Part shown: one piece after another, positions 7,961-21,570 of the stretch
How the letters are laid out: each line of letters starts with the position of its first letter
Position numbering within the stretch: position 1 is the stretch's first letter
Assembly (NCBI RefSeq): GCF_026262505.1
Contig: NC_067206.1
Location: 21,281,896 to 21,345,895, forward strand
Length of the DNA stretch: 64,000 bases
Direction: 5' to 3'
Source: Trichomonas vaginalis G3
Lineage: Eukaryota > Parabasalia > Trichomonadida > Trichomonadidae
Made by a program: the position numbers and the translations under genes
Notes under the pieces: generated by a model
Seen by the model: the letters and a program-made list of their open reading frames with translations, nothing else
Database searches by the model: none
What the model was told of the DNA's origin: nothing

Positions 7961-8500
7961 TAACATATGAATAAAAAATAAATGGATTTAATTTTTTTTA
8001 TCAGTTTCAATAGATTACAGTTATTTTTATTTTCTACAATATCTCATTACCAAATCGTTTTAACTCTTTGTATATCAAAGAATAATAATAAGTGACCTGT
8101 AATAACCATACTCATAATGGATTAGACCTCAAATTATTTAAAATGTCAATTCAATATTATTAAATTACAATTTCTTTTATTCTAATAGATTTTAACTAGC
8201 CAATCATGATTACAAATATTGTAGCCTTCATTAACTCATAATATCGAAGAATATAACTTATATTCATGGACAATTTGTGATTAATTTCCAATAATATATA
8301 AAACCGACTCAAATTAATCATGTTGGCATTAGCGCGCATCGATGCTCAATCTACCTGTAGTATTATAAGCTTATATTCCTATTTTTCAGCATTAAAATTG
8401 TGAATTACGTAATTTTGTCATAGTTTTACGTAATTTTAATTTTTTTTGATAAGAAAAAAATGACTTTAAGAAAAAACGAGATCACTCATAATCTTTTTCT
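7961..8500. other. AT-rich spacer (U1)
   Basis: No gene seen. Small dyads such as TTACGTAA occur near 8404-8450, and a GCGCGCATCGATGC stretch near 8332-8345 is the only GC-rich point. The spacer is the same in all units. Confidence 0.6.
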
Positions 8501-9035
8501 CAGAAAACTGCAGAGTATACAACAAATGTACTCAAACGTGCATTAAGCACAATACCTGGTCCCCATTTCGCTCTATGGACCGATAATGGTACAAAAAATA
8601 AAGAAAAATTGCAAAAACGTTCCCACTTTTTGAGAGGGATGTTTTGCAAAATAATTTTATGGACATCTCTGGAAAGTTTCATTTCAGTTTGATAATATAT
8701 CCAACACCTATATAGAAGAGCCTTGCTGATTTGACCTGAAAGAGCGAAAGTTAGTTTTTTGATTTGAAAACCCTGCAATTTAATATTGTTAAGGACTCAA
8801 TGTAGAAATATGATATAATATCATGTAGAGATCAATCATCTTCCAAAAATCTTCTATGTATGAAAGAAAAAAATTTGCAAAACGTACCTCTCAAGAAGTG
8901 GGAACGTTTTGCACACTCTCGAAAATAAAACACAATTTCATTAATTATTATGCGAAAGGGGAATTGAACATATTTTTATTCAACCAGATAATCCTCAGGC
9001 CAACAGATTTCGCAAAGAGAATTTCCCCAAACAGT
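8501..9035 (+). pseudogene. Broken rve integrase fossil, interrupted by an insertion (U1)
   Basis: Two short plus-strand pieces carry integrase-core signatures: before the insertion, a stretch near 8519-8600 with LWTDNGT; after it, a stretch near 8957-9030 with IFIQPDNPQAN. Between them lies a MITE-like insertion (8610-8913). This is a different integrase from the 353-aa one and lies on the opposite strand. It is clearly broken, with several breaks besides the insertion, and its ends are missing. The family (Maverick-type or other rve element) cannot be fixed from so little. It spans the U1/U2 junction. Confidence 0.55.
8610..8913. mobile_element. MITE-like 0.3-kb element with 40-bp inverted ends (U1)
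   Basis: Left end 8610-8650 and right end 8874-8913 are reverse complements with one indel and about four mismatches (tip TGCAAAA.CGTTCCCACTT). Each end is itself a dyad, TGCAAAACGT...ACGTTTTGCA, so the element is bounded by two hairpins. There is no coding capacity: the 92-codon minus-strand frame at 8500-8778 runs across its left edge and is not credible. It sits inside the integrase fossil. No target-site duplication is evident. Confidence 0.7.
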
Positions 9036-9202
9036 AAGATTTTTCAAAAAAAAGAAATATAATGCGAAGAATTAAGATTAATCACCGAAAAAACAACTGA
9101 TTTTACTTACTTTAATGATTTTGAAGATATGCAAATTATCAGGAAGAAAGCTCAATATAACAAATAAAATAATATTCTAATTTGCAAGAATGGGTTTAAT
9201 GA

Positions 9203-9448
9203 CTACGCACAAATACATAGCCTCATACATATCAACAAAGGTCTTGGGTCTCCGAGGTTCTCAATTTCATCAGAAACCGCTATATGATAACCAAGCTTAC
9301 TCAGATCTACACATAAATACATAGCCTCATACATATCAACAAAGGTCTCTCTACTCTTAAGTTCCAATTCCCAAAATTTTATTTTTATATTTATTGGCAA
9401 AAGGTAAAAGTTCCAAATTATCGTATCGTTAATTTTTAATTTGCTTTC
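9203..9448 (-). pseudogene. Unrecognised coding fragment (U2)
   Basis: Same as 173-418, without differences in the frame. Confidence 0.4.
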
Positions 9449-9965
9449 AAATTATATTTTTTGTACTTACGTTCAATTTTTATTTTTAATAAATTATTTA
9501 TATTAAAATTTCGAAATATTCATAAATACATTCAATTCATATAATAATAGTCAATATCATCGTTTTGAGAAGATCAGATCCTACACAAAAACCATGGAGA
9601 GGATTGTATTTTCAATGTATGCCTCTGGTCGAGCACTAAAAGCAAAAGCTAGACAGTTTTTAACCTGTATAATAAAAATGTATCATATATCTTTTTGGAA
9701 AATAAAAACAAATTTTTATTTATTCAATATTATATAAAAAGGTGTTGATATTGCAGGTTTTTCAGTATGTTTTCCATCCCAATAAAACTCAATATTAATC
9801 GATATATCTGAAAAATACGAGGTGTCAAAGTGGTGAATTTCACCTCACTTCGTTTTGCTCCATTAAATTGACTCAATTTCATCCCTTTGCTGAGAATTTT
9901 TGTATTTGGAGGATAATAATCTAAATAATTCGAAATATTTGTTACAATAACTATCAGTGCTTGAT

Positions 9966-11304
9966 TTAATGTTTGAATTTGATTGCTTCAAATTGCGCAA
10001 TTTTAAGTAATTCGGCGTCAGATGTTAATTTTTTGCAAGAAGAATTAAATATATATGTGGGATTTGGTATTGCGTTTGATGTTTTGTTTGTTAATTCGTT
10101 GGATAAGGCTTTATCTGGGTTCCACGGATGAATACCATACTGATGCATTGACTTAATCACAAGCATCAATTAAAATTCTTACAATTTTTAACCTTGGTTT
10201 TGGGGTATTTGATAAATTATCTTGCTCATATGTGTAAAGCGGAACATATTTTAACCTGTTATTCTTTGATCTCAAAGATGCTGCACATCCTACATCAAAT
10301 AACTGGAGAACTACTGTGCAGTAAGCTGGAAATGTCAAGAGTTCAATTCTGAAGAGACTCAAAAGTTTGCAAGTAAAATAACTTACTCGGCTGATATGAT
10401 TATCACCGAATACGATATTATGCTGAGCTGCTGTGATAGCATCAAGACTTGAGCGATATCTCTGGATTTCGATAATAAAAGTTAAATTAAAGATATCCCA
10501 TATCTTCTTTGTCATCCATCCATAAGATTGTCCTGTAAGGAATGCTCTCACGGAGCGGAGTTCCTGTGAACAATTTTATATTCCTGGAACAATAATAAAT
10601 GGTTTCATCCGGTATCCTTCAGAATTATATGGGAAGATACTAGTAACAAGCACAAATTCATGCTCTTCTTTGGTTAAAGGAGGGTTGCTTTCAGTGCAGA
10701 TAACTTTGTAACGCTTTGATGAAGCAGAGATGTTTCATAAATACTCCACTTATTCCATGGATCAATTCCTGCCGTATACTGAAATTAATGTAAGAAGTTA
10801 GCAACTGTTGCTGTGTTACAGTACTTTGCTCGTTTTTCCTCATTTTCTTTTGAGCTTTTGATCTCAATGTTGAGATCAGAGCAAACTCTGTTTAACCATG
10901 ATCTTGAGGGGAGATATACTTCTAGCGAAGTAAACAATTCTTTTTCCTCTTGTTGGAAATTCGTCTGGATGAACAAGGCCAGCTAGATATAAAGCTCTGC
11001 TGTATCTATACTCCAGTAATTCGTAGGCAATCTGATAAGCTTCGATTACCTTTTCACATGCAAGACCTTTTGCTCTTTGATTGATTTCACCATAAAAATC
11101 AAGTAATTCGACCTCTGAAAGATACGATGGTTCTCCACCATTACATGTGGTTGTCCATACATTTTCCGCAATTGTATGTCGCAACTCTGCAGTTATTGAA
11201 TCATCGCGTTCCATGTGAAATTCATCTTTGTTATCAGTGTAGCACTTTTTGTTTAGTCTTCTTTTGAAGATTTTACGTTGAATACGAGACAAAACTGCTT
11301 TTTC
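9966..11304 (-). pseudogene. Decayed pogo/Tigger-type transposase (U2)
   Basis: Same broken copy as 936-2274, with the same stops and frameshifts. One base near 10832 differs from U1 (CGA for AGA arginine codon). Confidence 0.72.
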
Positions 11305-12420
11305 TCAATGAAGTTTACATTTGGCTTTAATGTAATTAAGACTTTTCATGTCACTTTTTGTAAAGTTCATTTTCGGTACGGAACAAATGCATATATTAAT
11401 GCATTAATTCTAAATGTAATAAATTTTGTATCTTTGAAAATTTCAAAGTTAAAAAAAATTGGACTAATATTATTCGTCTTCAAATGTACTATGCAAATTA
11501 AAGTTTTTGGGCTATGGATTCTGTGGGATAAGATTATTGAAATTTTGGATGTTCCTCGAATTGGCCAGAGATTCGAGTGTCAATGCCTTGTTCCATAACA
11601 TAGTAATTGTGTTTGTGACTGAGCATATTTTTTTCTAAAATATAGAGATTAAAATTGTAAAAATCTTCATTTAAGGAGTTCCTGTTAAATGATTGTGACT
11701 TGATTATATTTGTGTCGTTTTTGGTAGTCTCTTTATTCGATTTTGATGAATTTATGTTCGAAATTCGGTATTTAACTAATAAGATTCAGAGTAAAACACT
11801 GGAAATCGGATATTCTCTATGCCAATGAACTGGACAATCTGTGTGTTTGGGAGGTGAAATTCCAAATTTTTTTGAAATCCCGAAAATGAAGATCAACCCT
11901 TTATTTTTGATTAAGATATTTTACAATTTCAGATTTTTTTGAATACTTTTGATTCGGTTTTGTTAAAAGCATATCAGCTAACTTGTTTTAAAAATCACAT
12001 ATTTTTATGTGGTAAGACGAAATGATGGAAGTGAGGCATATCTCAATATTTTCACCAGATCTTCAGGCATTTAGCATGGATATATAATTGTTATCATGAT
12101 TTGTATTTAGTAATATTATTTAATCCAACTTATCAAAGCTAAACAAGATAAGAAATGCGTTTTAATTTTTTTTTCAAACAAAATTGAACAAAAAATACAC
12201 TTAGAAGATATATTTCTTTAAGTTATTTATAGTAATGGAAATAATATGGTATATCTATCATTAACATATAAGCAGATCATACCTCTCTTGTGCCATGCAA
12301 TTATGAATTAAGAATTTTGTAAATTCAACTGTATATAATAATCTTTTAATTGAAAAACATCATCAGACCAAGAGATGTTAATCATGTGCATCTAATATAA
12401 TTGTTTTTGTCTAGTGTTGA

Positions 12421-14829
12421 AAACAGAAATTCATCAAAAGTGACACCTCAGAAAAGCTATAATATTGAATTTTTGGAACTTTTGATAGAGCACGTTTTTA
12501 AATATTAATTAAAGTAAATGTATATTTTGTAAAGATTCTTTTTAATAAAAAATAAAATTTTGAAGAAGAACACAAAATCTTCTGAAAAATAATATCACAT
12601 AAACTCATATTATTTTCTAATATATAACTATTTTATATAAAAATCAAATTCAATGATCTTAAAAGCGAAGGATAAACCTCAAAATTTACGAATATAATGA
12701 GTGGGAATATAATGCTTATCTATCATAAAACCATATGAAATATCAATTTTTGCTTTACGCCTAATTTTTGACGACAATTAGCAAAAAATGTTAAATGTTA
12801 ACACTCAGTCCATTTGAATATGAAAAATAAAATTGACTTTGATTAAATGTTTTTATTTATCATGCAATTCTTCTTGCGACCAAAGATTTGAATAAAATTT
12901 CAAAAAATAAGATAGCTTAAAAATAATATACGGTAGTGTTTACTAATAGATGAATAGTATATAAATTCTATTAAAATGGATTTGATCCAAAAAGATATAT
13001 AAAATTTGATCATAAATAAAATTGTTTAGAAGTCATTTAAAATGATGTAATTATTCAAATTTTGCTAAAACCCATTCCTCTTTGATATATAACTCCCATT
13101 TTTGCATTTCTGGCTCGTACCAAAATTTTGAAACTTCGAATAATTCGTTAGGAGTGTAATTACTATTCGTTTTTGGATTAATATCGAGAGATAAATGTGG
13201 TGTATTGTTGTATTTTTCAATGAACTGCTGAACTGAGTCCTTGATTTGTTGAATATCATCCAACTCGTCTGGCAAAAACTTTTCTAAGCTTGGCCACAGG
13301 CGCTCCACCTTGCCGTTCTGTCTTGGCATATACGGCAAGGTGTGCTTCCAAACTATTCCGTTTTCCTGCATAACCTGGCCGAATTCACCGCGGTTTTCAC
13401 CGCCGTTATCGGTCCAGATGCAGTAAGGGATAAACTCCTCTAAAAGTTTTCTTAAAATATTCGCTGTTGAGTTGGAAGACTTGTTTTTCAATAATTTAGT
13501 TTTGAGAACTTTACGTGTCATATCATTCAATATGGCAAAGAATGGAAAAGAAACATTACCGTGAAGGTAATGAATATCGCAGTGCCATATCAAATTCTTT
13601 GATATGGCACGATATTTGGTAGGTGGATCTGCTGGTTTGTAATCTCTTTTTGAAGATAAACCTGATTCCATCATAAATTTTTCCACTTGATGAGGCTTTA
13701 TTTTTTGTAAATTGTCAAAAATTTGATCTTTTGTCAAATCTTCTATATTTTCAAATTCTTTTGCAATTTCTTCTTTTTCTTTCTCACAATCGGGATTTTG
13801 AACAATATTTTGAAACCTTTTAATCAATAAATAAGTTTTTGAAATTCCTCCTTTATATTGTGAAACACAAGAATTAATTAATTGTTTTTGTTCAAATGTT
13901 GGTGGATTTGGTTTTCTGCCGCGACTAACTTTTGGTAATTCGATTTCTTGAAGTTGAAATGCTCTTCTTATTGTATTTTCGGCAACATTCAATTTAATTT
14001 TACCATTTTCCAATTCAACTTCCTTTCCCACACTTTTGTAATATTCACCTTCTTCTATTCTTCTTTTAGCTTCAAATAGCCATTCTCTGTTTATAGATTT
14101 GGCAGTAGTCATAAAAGTGGTCCTTCTTTTGTGATAAGATTCAAATTTGAATGTGGATGATAAATAAAAATCAAAAATAATTGTTATAATTTAAATGAAG
14201 AAGTAATTTAAAACGATTTTATTTATGATCAAATTTTATATATTTTTTTGGATCAAATCCATTTTAATAGAATTTATATACTATTCATCTATTAGTAAAC
14301 ACTACCGTATATTATTTTTTAAGCTATCTTATTTTTTGAACTTTTATTCAAATCTTTGGTCGCAAGAAGAATTGCATGATAAATAAAAACATTTAATCAA
14401 AGTCAATTTTATTTTTCATATTCAAATGGACTGAGTGTTAACATTTAACATTTTTTGCTAATTGTCGTCAAAAATTAGGCGTAAAGCAAAAATTGATATT
14501 TCATATGGTTTTATGATAGATAAGCATTATATTCCCACTCATTATATTCGTAAATTTTGAGGTTTATCCTTCGCTTTTAAGATCATTGAATTTGATTTTT
14601 ATATAAAATAGTTATATATTAGAAAATAATATGAGTTTATGTGATATTATTTTTCAGAAGATTTCATTCTATATGCCTATGAAAAGTACTCTCAAAACTA
14701 ACTTTTTCCTAATTATAATTAAATCTAGAATATTGTATTATGCTTAGTGTTATTTCATTTTTCTCATTCAATTTAGAATTTACAAATGTCAAAAATTGAG
14801 AGCTGTCACTTTTGGATGAATTTCTGTTT
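12421..14829 (-). mobile_element. rve-integrase element with long inverted repeats (U2)
   Basis: Same structure as 3391-5797. It looks whole; the right outer 25-bp repeat has one extra base. Confidence 0.75.
13051..14112 (-). CDS. rve-type DDE integrase/transposase, 353 aa (U2)
   Basis: Protein identical to the one at 4021-5082, with the TCACA initiator at 14130-14134, 20 nt before the ATG. Confidence 0.85.
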   Translation of the reverse strand: MTTAKSINREWLFEAKRRIEEGEYYKSVGKEVELENGKIKLNVAENTIRRAFQLQEIELPKVSRGRKPNPPTFEQKQLINSCVSQYKGGISKTYLLIKRFQNIVQNPDCEKEKEEIAKEFENIEDLTKDQIFDNLQKIKPHQVEKFMMESGLSSKRDYKPADPPTKYRAISKNLIWHCDIHYLHGNVSFPFFAILNDMTRKVLKTKLLKNKSSNSTANILRKLLEEFIPYCIWTDNGGENRGEFGQVMQENGIVWKHTLPYMPRQNGKVERLWPSLEKFLPDELDDIQQIKDSVQQFIEKYNNTPHLSLDINPKTNSNYTPNELFEVSKFWYEPEMQKWELYIKEEWVLAKFE

Positions 14830-15038
14830 ATTACATAGCATTAATAAAAAAATCATTTGTTCTGATTAATATTTATCCAATAATAATATATATTCATTTT
14901 TGAATTTAATTAGCTTTTTTAAAGCTTAATATTTAATAATATTATTATTCAACATTCTTAATAAAATAAGATATATGCTTTATGTCTAATATATGTTTTG
15001 TAGAAATTTCGAGGAAATATCAAGGTTTCAACATCACT

Positions 15039-15266
15039 TCACTTCCACCATTTCGTCTTACGAAAGTTTAATTGTATGATTAAATACTTGGGCCATTCTA
15101 ATATTTCATCTTTTTGAAATCGATTTTGCTCAATAGGATATGTATTAAAATATTTTTCCAATGCATCCAATAAATTATCCGTGCCATTTATTGATATATC
15201 AAGAAAGTCGTTTTGTTTTGTTTCTATCGGGGTAATACGATGTGAAAAGTGACAAAAATATACTAT
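15039..15266 (-). pseudogene. Ubiquitin-specific protease fragment (U2)
   Basis: Same fragment as 6007-6234, with DFLDISING and LIIQLNF and no catalytic boxes. Confidence 0.58.
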
Positions 15267-15592
15267 GATTTATATTTCATTGTATAATAAAGTCGAGAAG
15301 GGAGTCCTAACCTTAAGAAAGGGCTCTCTTCTCGACTTTCTGCTGCAATCTCACTCGAATTGCGCGTATATACTGCTTCTTTCATTAGAAGTAGTATATA
15401 CGCGCAACAATATGCCATGGCAAGTGCACTTGTCGCCACTTTTAATGTTTCTCAAATGCAATGCGGGAAGGAGTGGCAATATAGTACTTGGGTAGTTGTG
15501 GAGTTATGTGTTAGGAGAGGGAACAGGACAAATTTGCCACACGGCACTTTTTTTTAAAAAAAATTAATGGAGCGGAGCGATACTCTGCTGCA

Positions 15593-16377
15593 GGAGCCCC
15601 AAGGCTCCCAATCATTACGAAAGGGAGCCTCAGGGCTCCTGAGAATCCATCAGCAGAGGCCTTTTCATTTGGCCTCTGCTGATCAAAGATTCGGCGAAGC
15701 CATTCTTCGTCTCAGGAGCCCCAAGGCTCCCAATCATTACGAAAGGGAGCCTCAGGGCTCCTGAGAATCCATCAGCAGAGGCCTTTTCATTTGGCCTCTG
15801 CTGATCAAAGATTCGGCGAAGCCATTCTTCGTCTCAGGAGCCCCAAGGCTCCCAATCATTACGAAAGGGAGCCTCAGGGCTCCTGAGAATCCATCAGTAG
15901 AGGCCTTTTCATTTGGCCTCTGCTGATCAAAGATTCGGCGAAGCCATTCTTCGTCTCAGGAGCCCCAAGGCTCCCAATCATTACGAAAGGGAGCCTCAGG
16001 GCTCCTGAGAATCCATCAGCAGAGGCCTTTTCATTTGGCCTCTGCTGATCAAAGATTCGGCGAAGCCATTCTTCGTCTCAGGAGCCCCAAGGCTCCCAAT
16101 CATTACGAAAGGGAGCCTCAGGGCTCCTGAGAATCCATCAGTAGAGGCCTTTTCATTTGGCCTCTGCTGATCAAAGATTCGGCGAAGCCATTCTTCGTCT
16201 CAGGAGCCCCAAGGCTCCCAATCATTACGAAAGGGAGCCTCAGGGCTCCTGAGAATCCATCAGTAGAGGCCTTTTCATTTGGCCTCTGCTGATCAAAGAT
16301 TCGGCGAAGCCATTCTTCGTCTCAGGAGCCCCAAGGCTCCCAATCATTACGAAAGGGAGCCTCAGGGCTCCTGAGAA
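15593..16377. repeat. 122-bp minisatellite (U2; 6 full + 1 half)
   Basis: Repeat starts at 15593, 15715, 15837, 15959, 16081, 16203 and 16325. Hairpin-B variant order C,C,T,C,T,T. Flanked by the same single hairpins as in U1 (whole hairpin region 15289-16651). Confidence 0.95.
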
Positions 16378-16762
16378 ACCTCTTTGAGAAGGTTTTCTTT
16401 AAGAAAACCTTCTCAAAGATGATTGTCAGCATTCACTCAAAATCTACCAAGAGTTTCAAAGTTTCAAATCTATCTGAAATGAAGCTTTGAATCTCTTGTA
16501 TATCTAATTGTAGAGGTACCTTTTCAAAATGTCTTCTATTGATTAAATTTAATCAGTAAAAGTCATTTTGAAAAGGTACATCTCTATAATTGCTATTGAG
16601 CATTCACTCTTGGAACCTTGGAGCTCTTGTGTAGTGCATGAAAACTCCAAGATTCTAGAATAAAACATATATCATAGACATAATTTCTTCAAATATAATT
16701 TAAGGTTATTTTTTAAAAAATTAGAACAGCGTAATTTAAGGTTATTGAAAAGTGACACTTGA

Positions 16763-17110
16763 CAAATTTATCCCGCACTCTTCAAAAATAAGGAAATTTT
16801 GATAAATATCCTCATCGCTATTATCATAAAAGATTCAATATCCCTTTCGATATTTAATGACAAATTTGAAAAGGTGTTTGAAATTCTTTCGGATTTTGTT
16901 GAATTTAACCCAAAATTTATTATTAATTGTTTACAAGAAATTTTATTTAACTCTTCTTGTAAAGAAAACTTTGCCAATATTTTGAATGCATTTGAAAATT
17001 CCGAGCTTAGAATATATTTGGATGAATGCGAAGATGAAATCGATCCTGAAATTTTTGACTCTCTCAAAAATATGTATTCAATTTTAAATGAATCTAATTC
17101 TCATCAATAA
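16763..17110 (+). pseudogene. 3' end of an unidentified gene (U2)
   Basis: Same as 7613-7960; identical reading. Confidence 0.48.
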
Positions 17111-17650
17111 TAACATATGAATAAAAAATAAATGGATTTAATTTTTTTTATCAGTTTCAATAGATTACAGTTATTTTTATTTTCTACAATATCTCATTAC
17201 CAAATCGTTTTAACTCTTTGTATATCAAAGAATAATAATAAGTGACCTGTAATAACCATACTCATAATGGATTAGACCTCAAATTATTTAAAATGTCAAT
17301 TCAATATTATTAAATTACAATTTCTTTTATTCTAATAGATTTTAACTAGCCAATCATGATTACAAATATTGTAGCCTTCATTAACTCATAATATCGAAGA
17401 ATATAACTTATATTCATGGACAATTTGTGATTAATTTCCAATAATATATAAAACCGACTCAAATTAATCATGTTGGCATTAGCGCGCATCGATGCTCAAT
17501 CTACCTGTAGTATTATAAGCTTATATTCCTATTTTTCAGCATTAAAATTGTGAATTACGTAATTTTGTCATAGTTTTACGTAATTTTAATTTTTTTTGAT
17601 AAGAAAAAAATGACTTTAAGAAAAAACGAGATCACTCATAATCTTTTTCT

Positions 17651-18185
17651 CAGAAAACTGCAGAGTATACAACAAATGTACTCAAACGTGCATTAAGCAC
17701 AATACCTGGTCCCCATTTCGCTCTATGGACCGATAATGGTACAAAAAATAAAGAAAAATTGCAAAAACGTTCCCACTTTTTGAGAGGGATGTTTTGCAAA
17801 ATAATTTTATGGACATCTCTGGAAAGTTTCATTTCAGTTTGATAATATATCCAACACCTATATAGAAGAGCCTTGCTGATTTGACCTGAAAGAGCGAAAG
17901 TTAGTTTTTTGATTTGAAAACCCTGCAATTTAATATTGTTAAGGACTCAATGTAGAAATATGATATAATATCATGTAGAGATCAATCATCTTCCAAAAAT
18001 CTTCTATGTATGAAAGAAAAAAATTTGCAAAACGTACCTCTCAAGAAGTGGGAACGTTTTGCACACTCTCGAAAATAAAACACAATTTCATTAATTATTA
18101 TGCGAAAGGGGAATTGAACATATTTTTATTCAACCAGATAATCCTCAGGCCAACAGATTTCGCAAAGAGAATTTCCCCAAACAGT
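17651..18185 (+). pseudogene. Broken rve integrase fossil with MITE insertion (U2)
   Basis: Same as 8501-9035. The MITE-like insertion lies at 17760-18063. Confidence 0.55.
17760..18063. mobile_element. MITE-like element (U2)
   Basis: Copy of 8610-8913, same inverted ends and same position inside the integrase fossil. Confidence 0.68.
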
Positions 18186-18352
18186 AAGATTTTTCAAAAA
18201 AAAGAAATATAATGCGAAGAATTAAGATTAATCACCGAAAAAACAACTGATTTTACTTACTTTAATGATTTTGAAGATATGCAAATTATCAGGAAGAAAG
18301 CTCAATATAACAAATAAAATAATATTCTAATTTGCAAGAATGGGTTTAATGA

Positions 18353-18598
18353 CTACGCACAAATACATAGCCTCATACATATCAACAAAGGTCTTGGGTC
18401 TCCGAGGTTCTCAATTTCATCAGAAACCGCTATATGATAACCAAGCTTACTCAGATCTACACATAAATACATAGCCTCATACATATCAACAAAGGTCTCT
18501 CTACTCTTAAGTTCCAATTCCCAAAATTTTATTTTTATATTTATTGGCAAAAGGTAAAAGTTCCAAATTATCGTATCGTTAATTTTTAATTTGCTTTC
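18353..18598 (-). pseudogene. Unrecognised coding fragment (U3)
   Basis: Same as 173-418. Confidence 0.4.
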
Positions 18599-19115
18599 AA
18601 ATTATATTTTTTGTACTTACGTTCAATTTTTATTTTTAATAAATTATTTATATTAAAATTTCGAAATATTCATAAATACATTCAATTCATATAATAATAG
18701 TCAATATCATCGTTTTGAGAAGATCAGATCCTACACAAAAACCATGGAGAGGATTGTATTTTCAATGTATGCCTCTGGTCGAGCACTAAAAGCAAAAGCT
18801 AGACAGTTTTTAACCTGTATAATAAAAATGTATCATATATCTTTTTGGAAAATAAAAACAAATTTTTATTTATTCAATATTATATAAAAAGGTGTTGATA
18901 TTGCAGGTTTTTCAGTATGTTTTCCATCCCAATAAAACTCAATATTAATCGATATATCTGAAAAATACGAGGTGTCAAAGTGGTGAATTTCACCTCACTT
19001 CGTTTTGCTCCATTAAATTGACTCAATTTCATCCCTTTGCTGAGAATTTTTGTATTTGGAGGATAATAATCTAAATAATTCGAAATATTTGTTACAATAA
19101 CTATCAGTGCTTGAT

Positions 19116-20454
19116 TTAATGTTTGAATTTGATTGCTTCAAATTGCGCAATTTTAAGTAATTCGGCGTCAGATGTTAATTTTTTGCAAGAAGAATTAAAT
19201 ATATATGTGGGATTTGGTATTGCGTTTGATGTTTTGTTTGTTAATTCGTTGGATAAGGCTTTATCTGGGTTCCACGGATGAATACCATACTGATGCATTG
19301 ACTTAATCACAAGCATCAATTAAAATTCTTACAATTTTTAACCTTGGTTTTGGGGTATTTGATAAATTATCTTGCTCATATGTGTAAAGCGGAACATATT
19401 TTAACCTGTTATTCTTTGATCTCAAAGATGCTGCACATCCTACATCAAATAACTGGAGAACTACTGTGCAGTAAGCTGGAAATGTCAAGAGTTCAATTCT
19501 GAAGAGACTCAAAAGTTTGCAAGTAAAATAACTTACTCGGCTGATATGATTATCACCGAATACGATATTATGCTGAGCTGCTGTGATAGCATCAAGACTT
19601 GAGCGATATCTCTGGATTTCGATAATAAAAGTTAAATTAAAGATATCCCATATCTTCTTTGTCATCCATCCATAAGATTGTCCTGTAAGGAATGCTCTCA
19701 CGGAGCGGAGTTCCTGTGAACAATTTTATATTCCTGGAACAATAATAAATGGTTTCATCCGGTATCCTTCAGAATTATATGGGAAGATACTAGTAACAAG
19801 CACAAATTCATGCTCTTCTTTGGTTAAAGGAGGGTTGCTTTCAGTGCAGATAACTTTGTAACGCTTTGATGAAGCAGAGATGTTTCATAAATACTCCACT
19901 TATTCCATGGATCAATTCCTGCCGTATACTGAAATTAATGTAAGAAGTTAGCAACTGTTGCTGTGTTACAGTACTTTGCTCGTTTTTCCTCATTTTCTTT
20001 TGAGCTTTTGATCTCAATGTTGAGATCAGAGCAAACTCTGTTTAACCATGATCTTGAGGGGAGATATACTTCTAGCGAAGTAAACAATTCTTTTTCCTCT
20101 TGTTGGAAATTCGTCTGGATGAACAAGGCCAGCTAGATATAAAGCTCTGCTGTATCTATACTCCAGTAATTCGTAGGCAATCTGATAAGCTTCGATTACC
20201 TTTTCACATGCAAGACCTTTTGCTCTTTGATTGATTTCACCATAAAAATCAAGTAATTCGACCTCTGAAAGATACGATGGTTCTCCACCATTACATGTGG
20301 TTGTCCATACATTTTCCGCAATTGTATGTCGCAACTCTGCAGTTATTGAATCATCGCGTTCCATGTGAAATTCATCTTTGTTATCAGTGTAGCACTTTTT
20401 GTTTAGTCTTCTTTTGAAGATTTTACGTTGAATACGAGACAAAACTGCTTTTTC
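19116..20454 (-). pseudogene. Decayed pogo/Tigger-type transposase (U3)
   Basis: Same broken copy as in U2. Confidence 0.72.
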
Positions 20455-21570
20455 TCAATGAAGTTTACATTTGGCTTTAATGTAATTAAGACTTTTCATG
20501 TCACTTTTTGTAAAGTTCATTTTCGGTACGGAACAAATGCATATATTAATGCATTAATTCTAAATGTAATAAATTTTGTATCTTTGAAAATTTCAAAGTT
20601 AAAAAAAATTGGACTAATATTATTCGTCTTCAAATGTACTATGCAAATTAAAGTTTTTGGGCTATGGATTCTGTGGGATAAGATTATTGAAATTTTGGAT
20701 GTTCCTCGAATTGGCCAGAGATTCGAGTGTCAATGCCTTGTTCCATAACATAGTAATTGTGTTTGTGACTGAGCATATTTTTTTCTAAAATATAGAGATT
20801 AAAATTGTAAAAATCTTCATTTAAGGAGTTCCTGTTAAATGATTGTGACTTGATTATATTTGTGTCGTTTTTGGTAGTCTCTTTATTCGATTTTGATGAA
20901 TTTATGTTCGAAATTCGGTATTTAACTAATAAGATTCAGAGTAAAACACTGGAAATCGGATATTCTCTATGCCAATGAACTGGACAATCTGTGTGTTTGG
21001 GAGGTGAAATTCCAAATTTTTTTGAAATCCCGAAAATGAAGATCAACCCTTTATTTTTGATTAAGATATTTTACAATTTCAGATTTTTTTGAATACTTTT
21101 GATTCGGTTTTGTTAAAAGCATATCAGCTAACTTGTTTTAAAAATCACATATTTTTATGTGGTAAGACGAAATGATGGAAGTGAGGCATATCTCAATATT
21201 TTCACCAGATCTTCAGGCATTTAGCATGGATATATAATTGTTATCATGATTTGTATTTAGTAATATTATTTAATCCAACTTATCAAAGCTAAACAAGATA
21301 AGAAATGCGTTTTAATTTTTTTTTCAAACAAAATTGAACAAAAAATACACTTAGAAGATATATTTCTTTAAGTTATTTATAGTAATGGAAATAATATGGT
21401 ATATCTATCATTAACATATAAGCAGATCATACCTCTCTTGTGCCATGCAATTATGAATTAAGAATTTTGTAAATTCAACTGTATATAATAATCTTTTAAT
21501 TGAAAAACATCATCAGACCAAGAGATGTTAATCATGTGCATCTAATATAATTGTTTTTGTCTAGTGTTGA

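Larger units (their letters stand above)
1..9030. repeat. Macrosatellite unit U1
   Basis: First complete unit, 9030 bp, with 5 full plus 1 half copies of the 122-bp minisatellite. It differs from the other units in the right arm of the integrase element (around 5281-5320), where it matches its own left arm, and by one synonymous base in the pogo remnant (1802). Confidence 0.95.
9031..18180. repeat. Macrosatellite unit U2
   Basis: Complete unit, 9150 bp, with 6 full plus 1 half minisatellite copies. It has one private extra G near 14815 in the outer inverted repeat of the integrase element. Otherwise it is almost base-for-base U3. Confidence 0.95.

Noticed and set aside
8500-8778. 92-codon minus-strand frame across the left end of the MITE-like element
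   Set aside because: It runs antisense to the integrase fossil and across an insertion boundary; no family resemblance.
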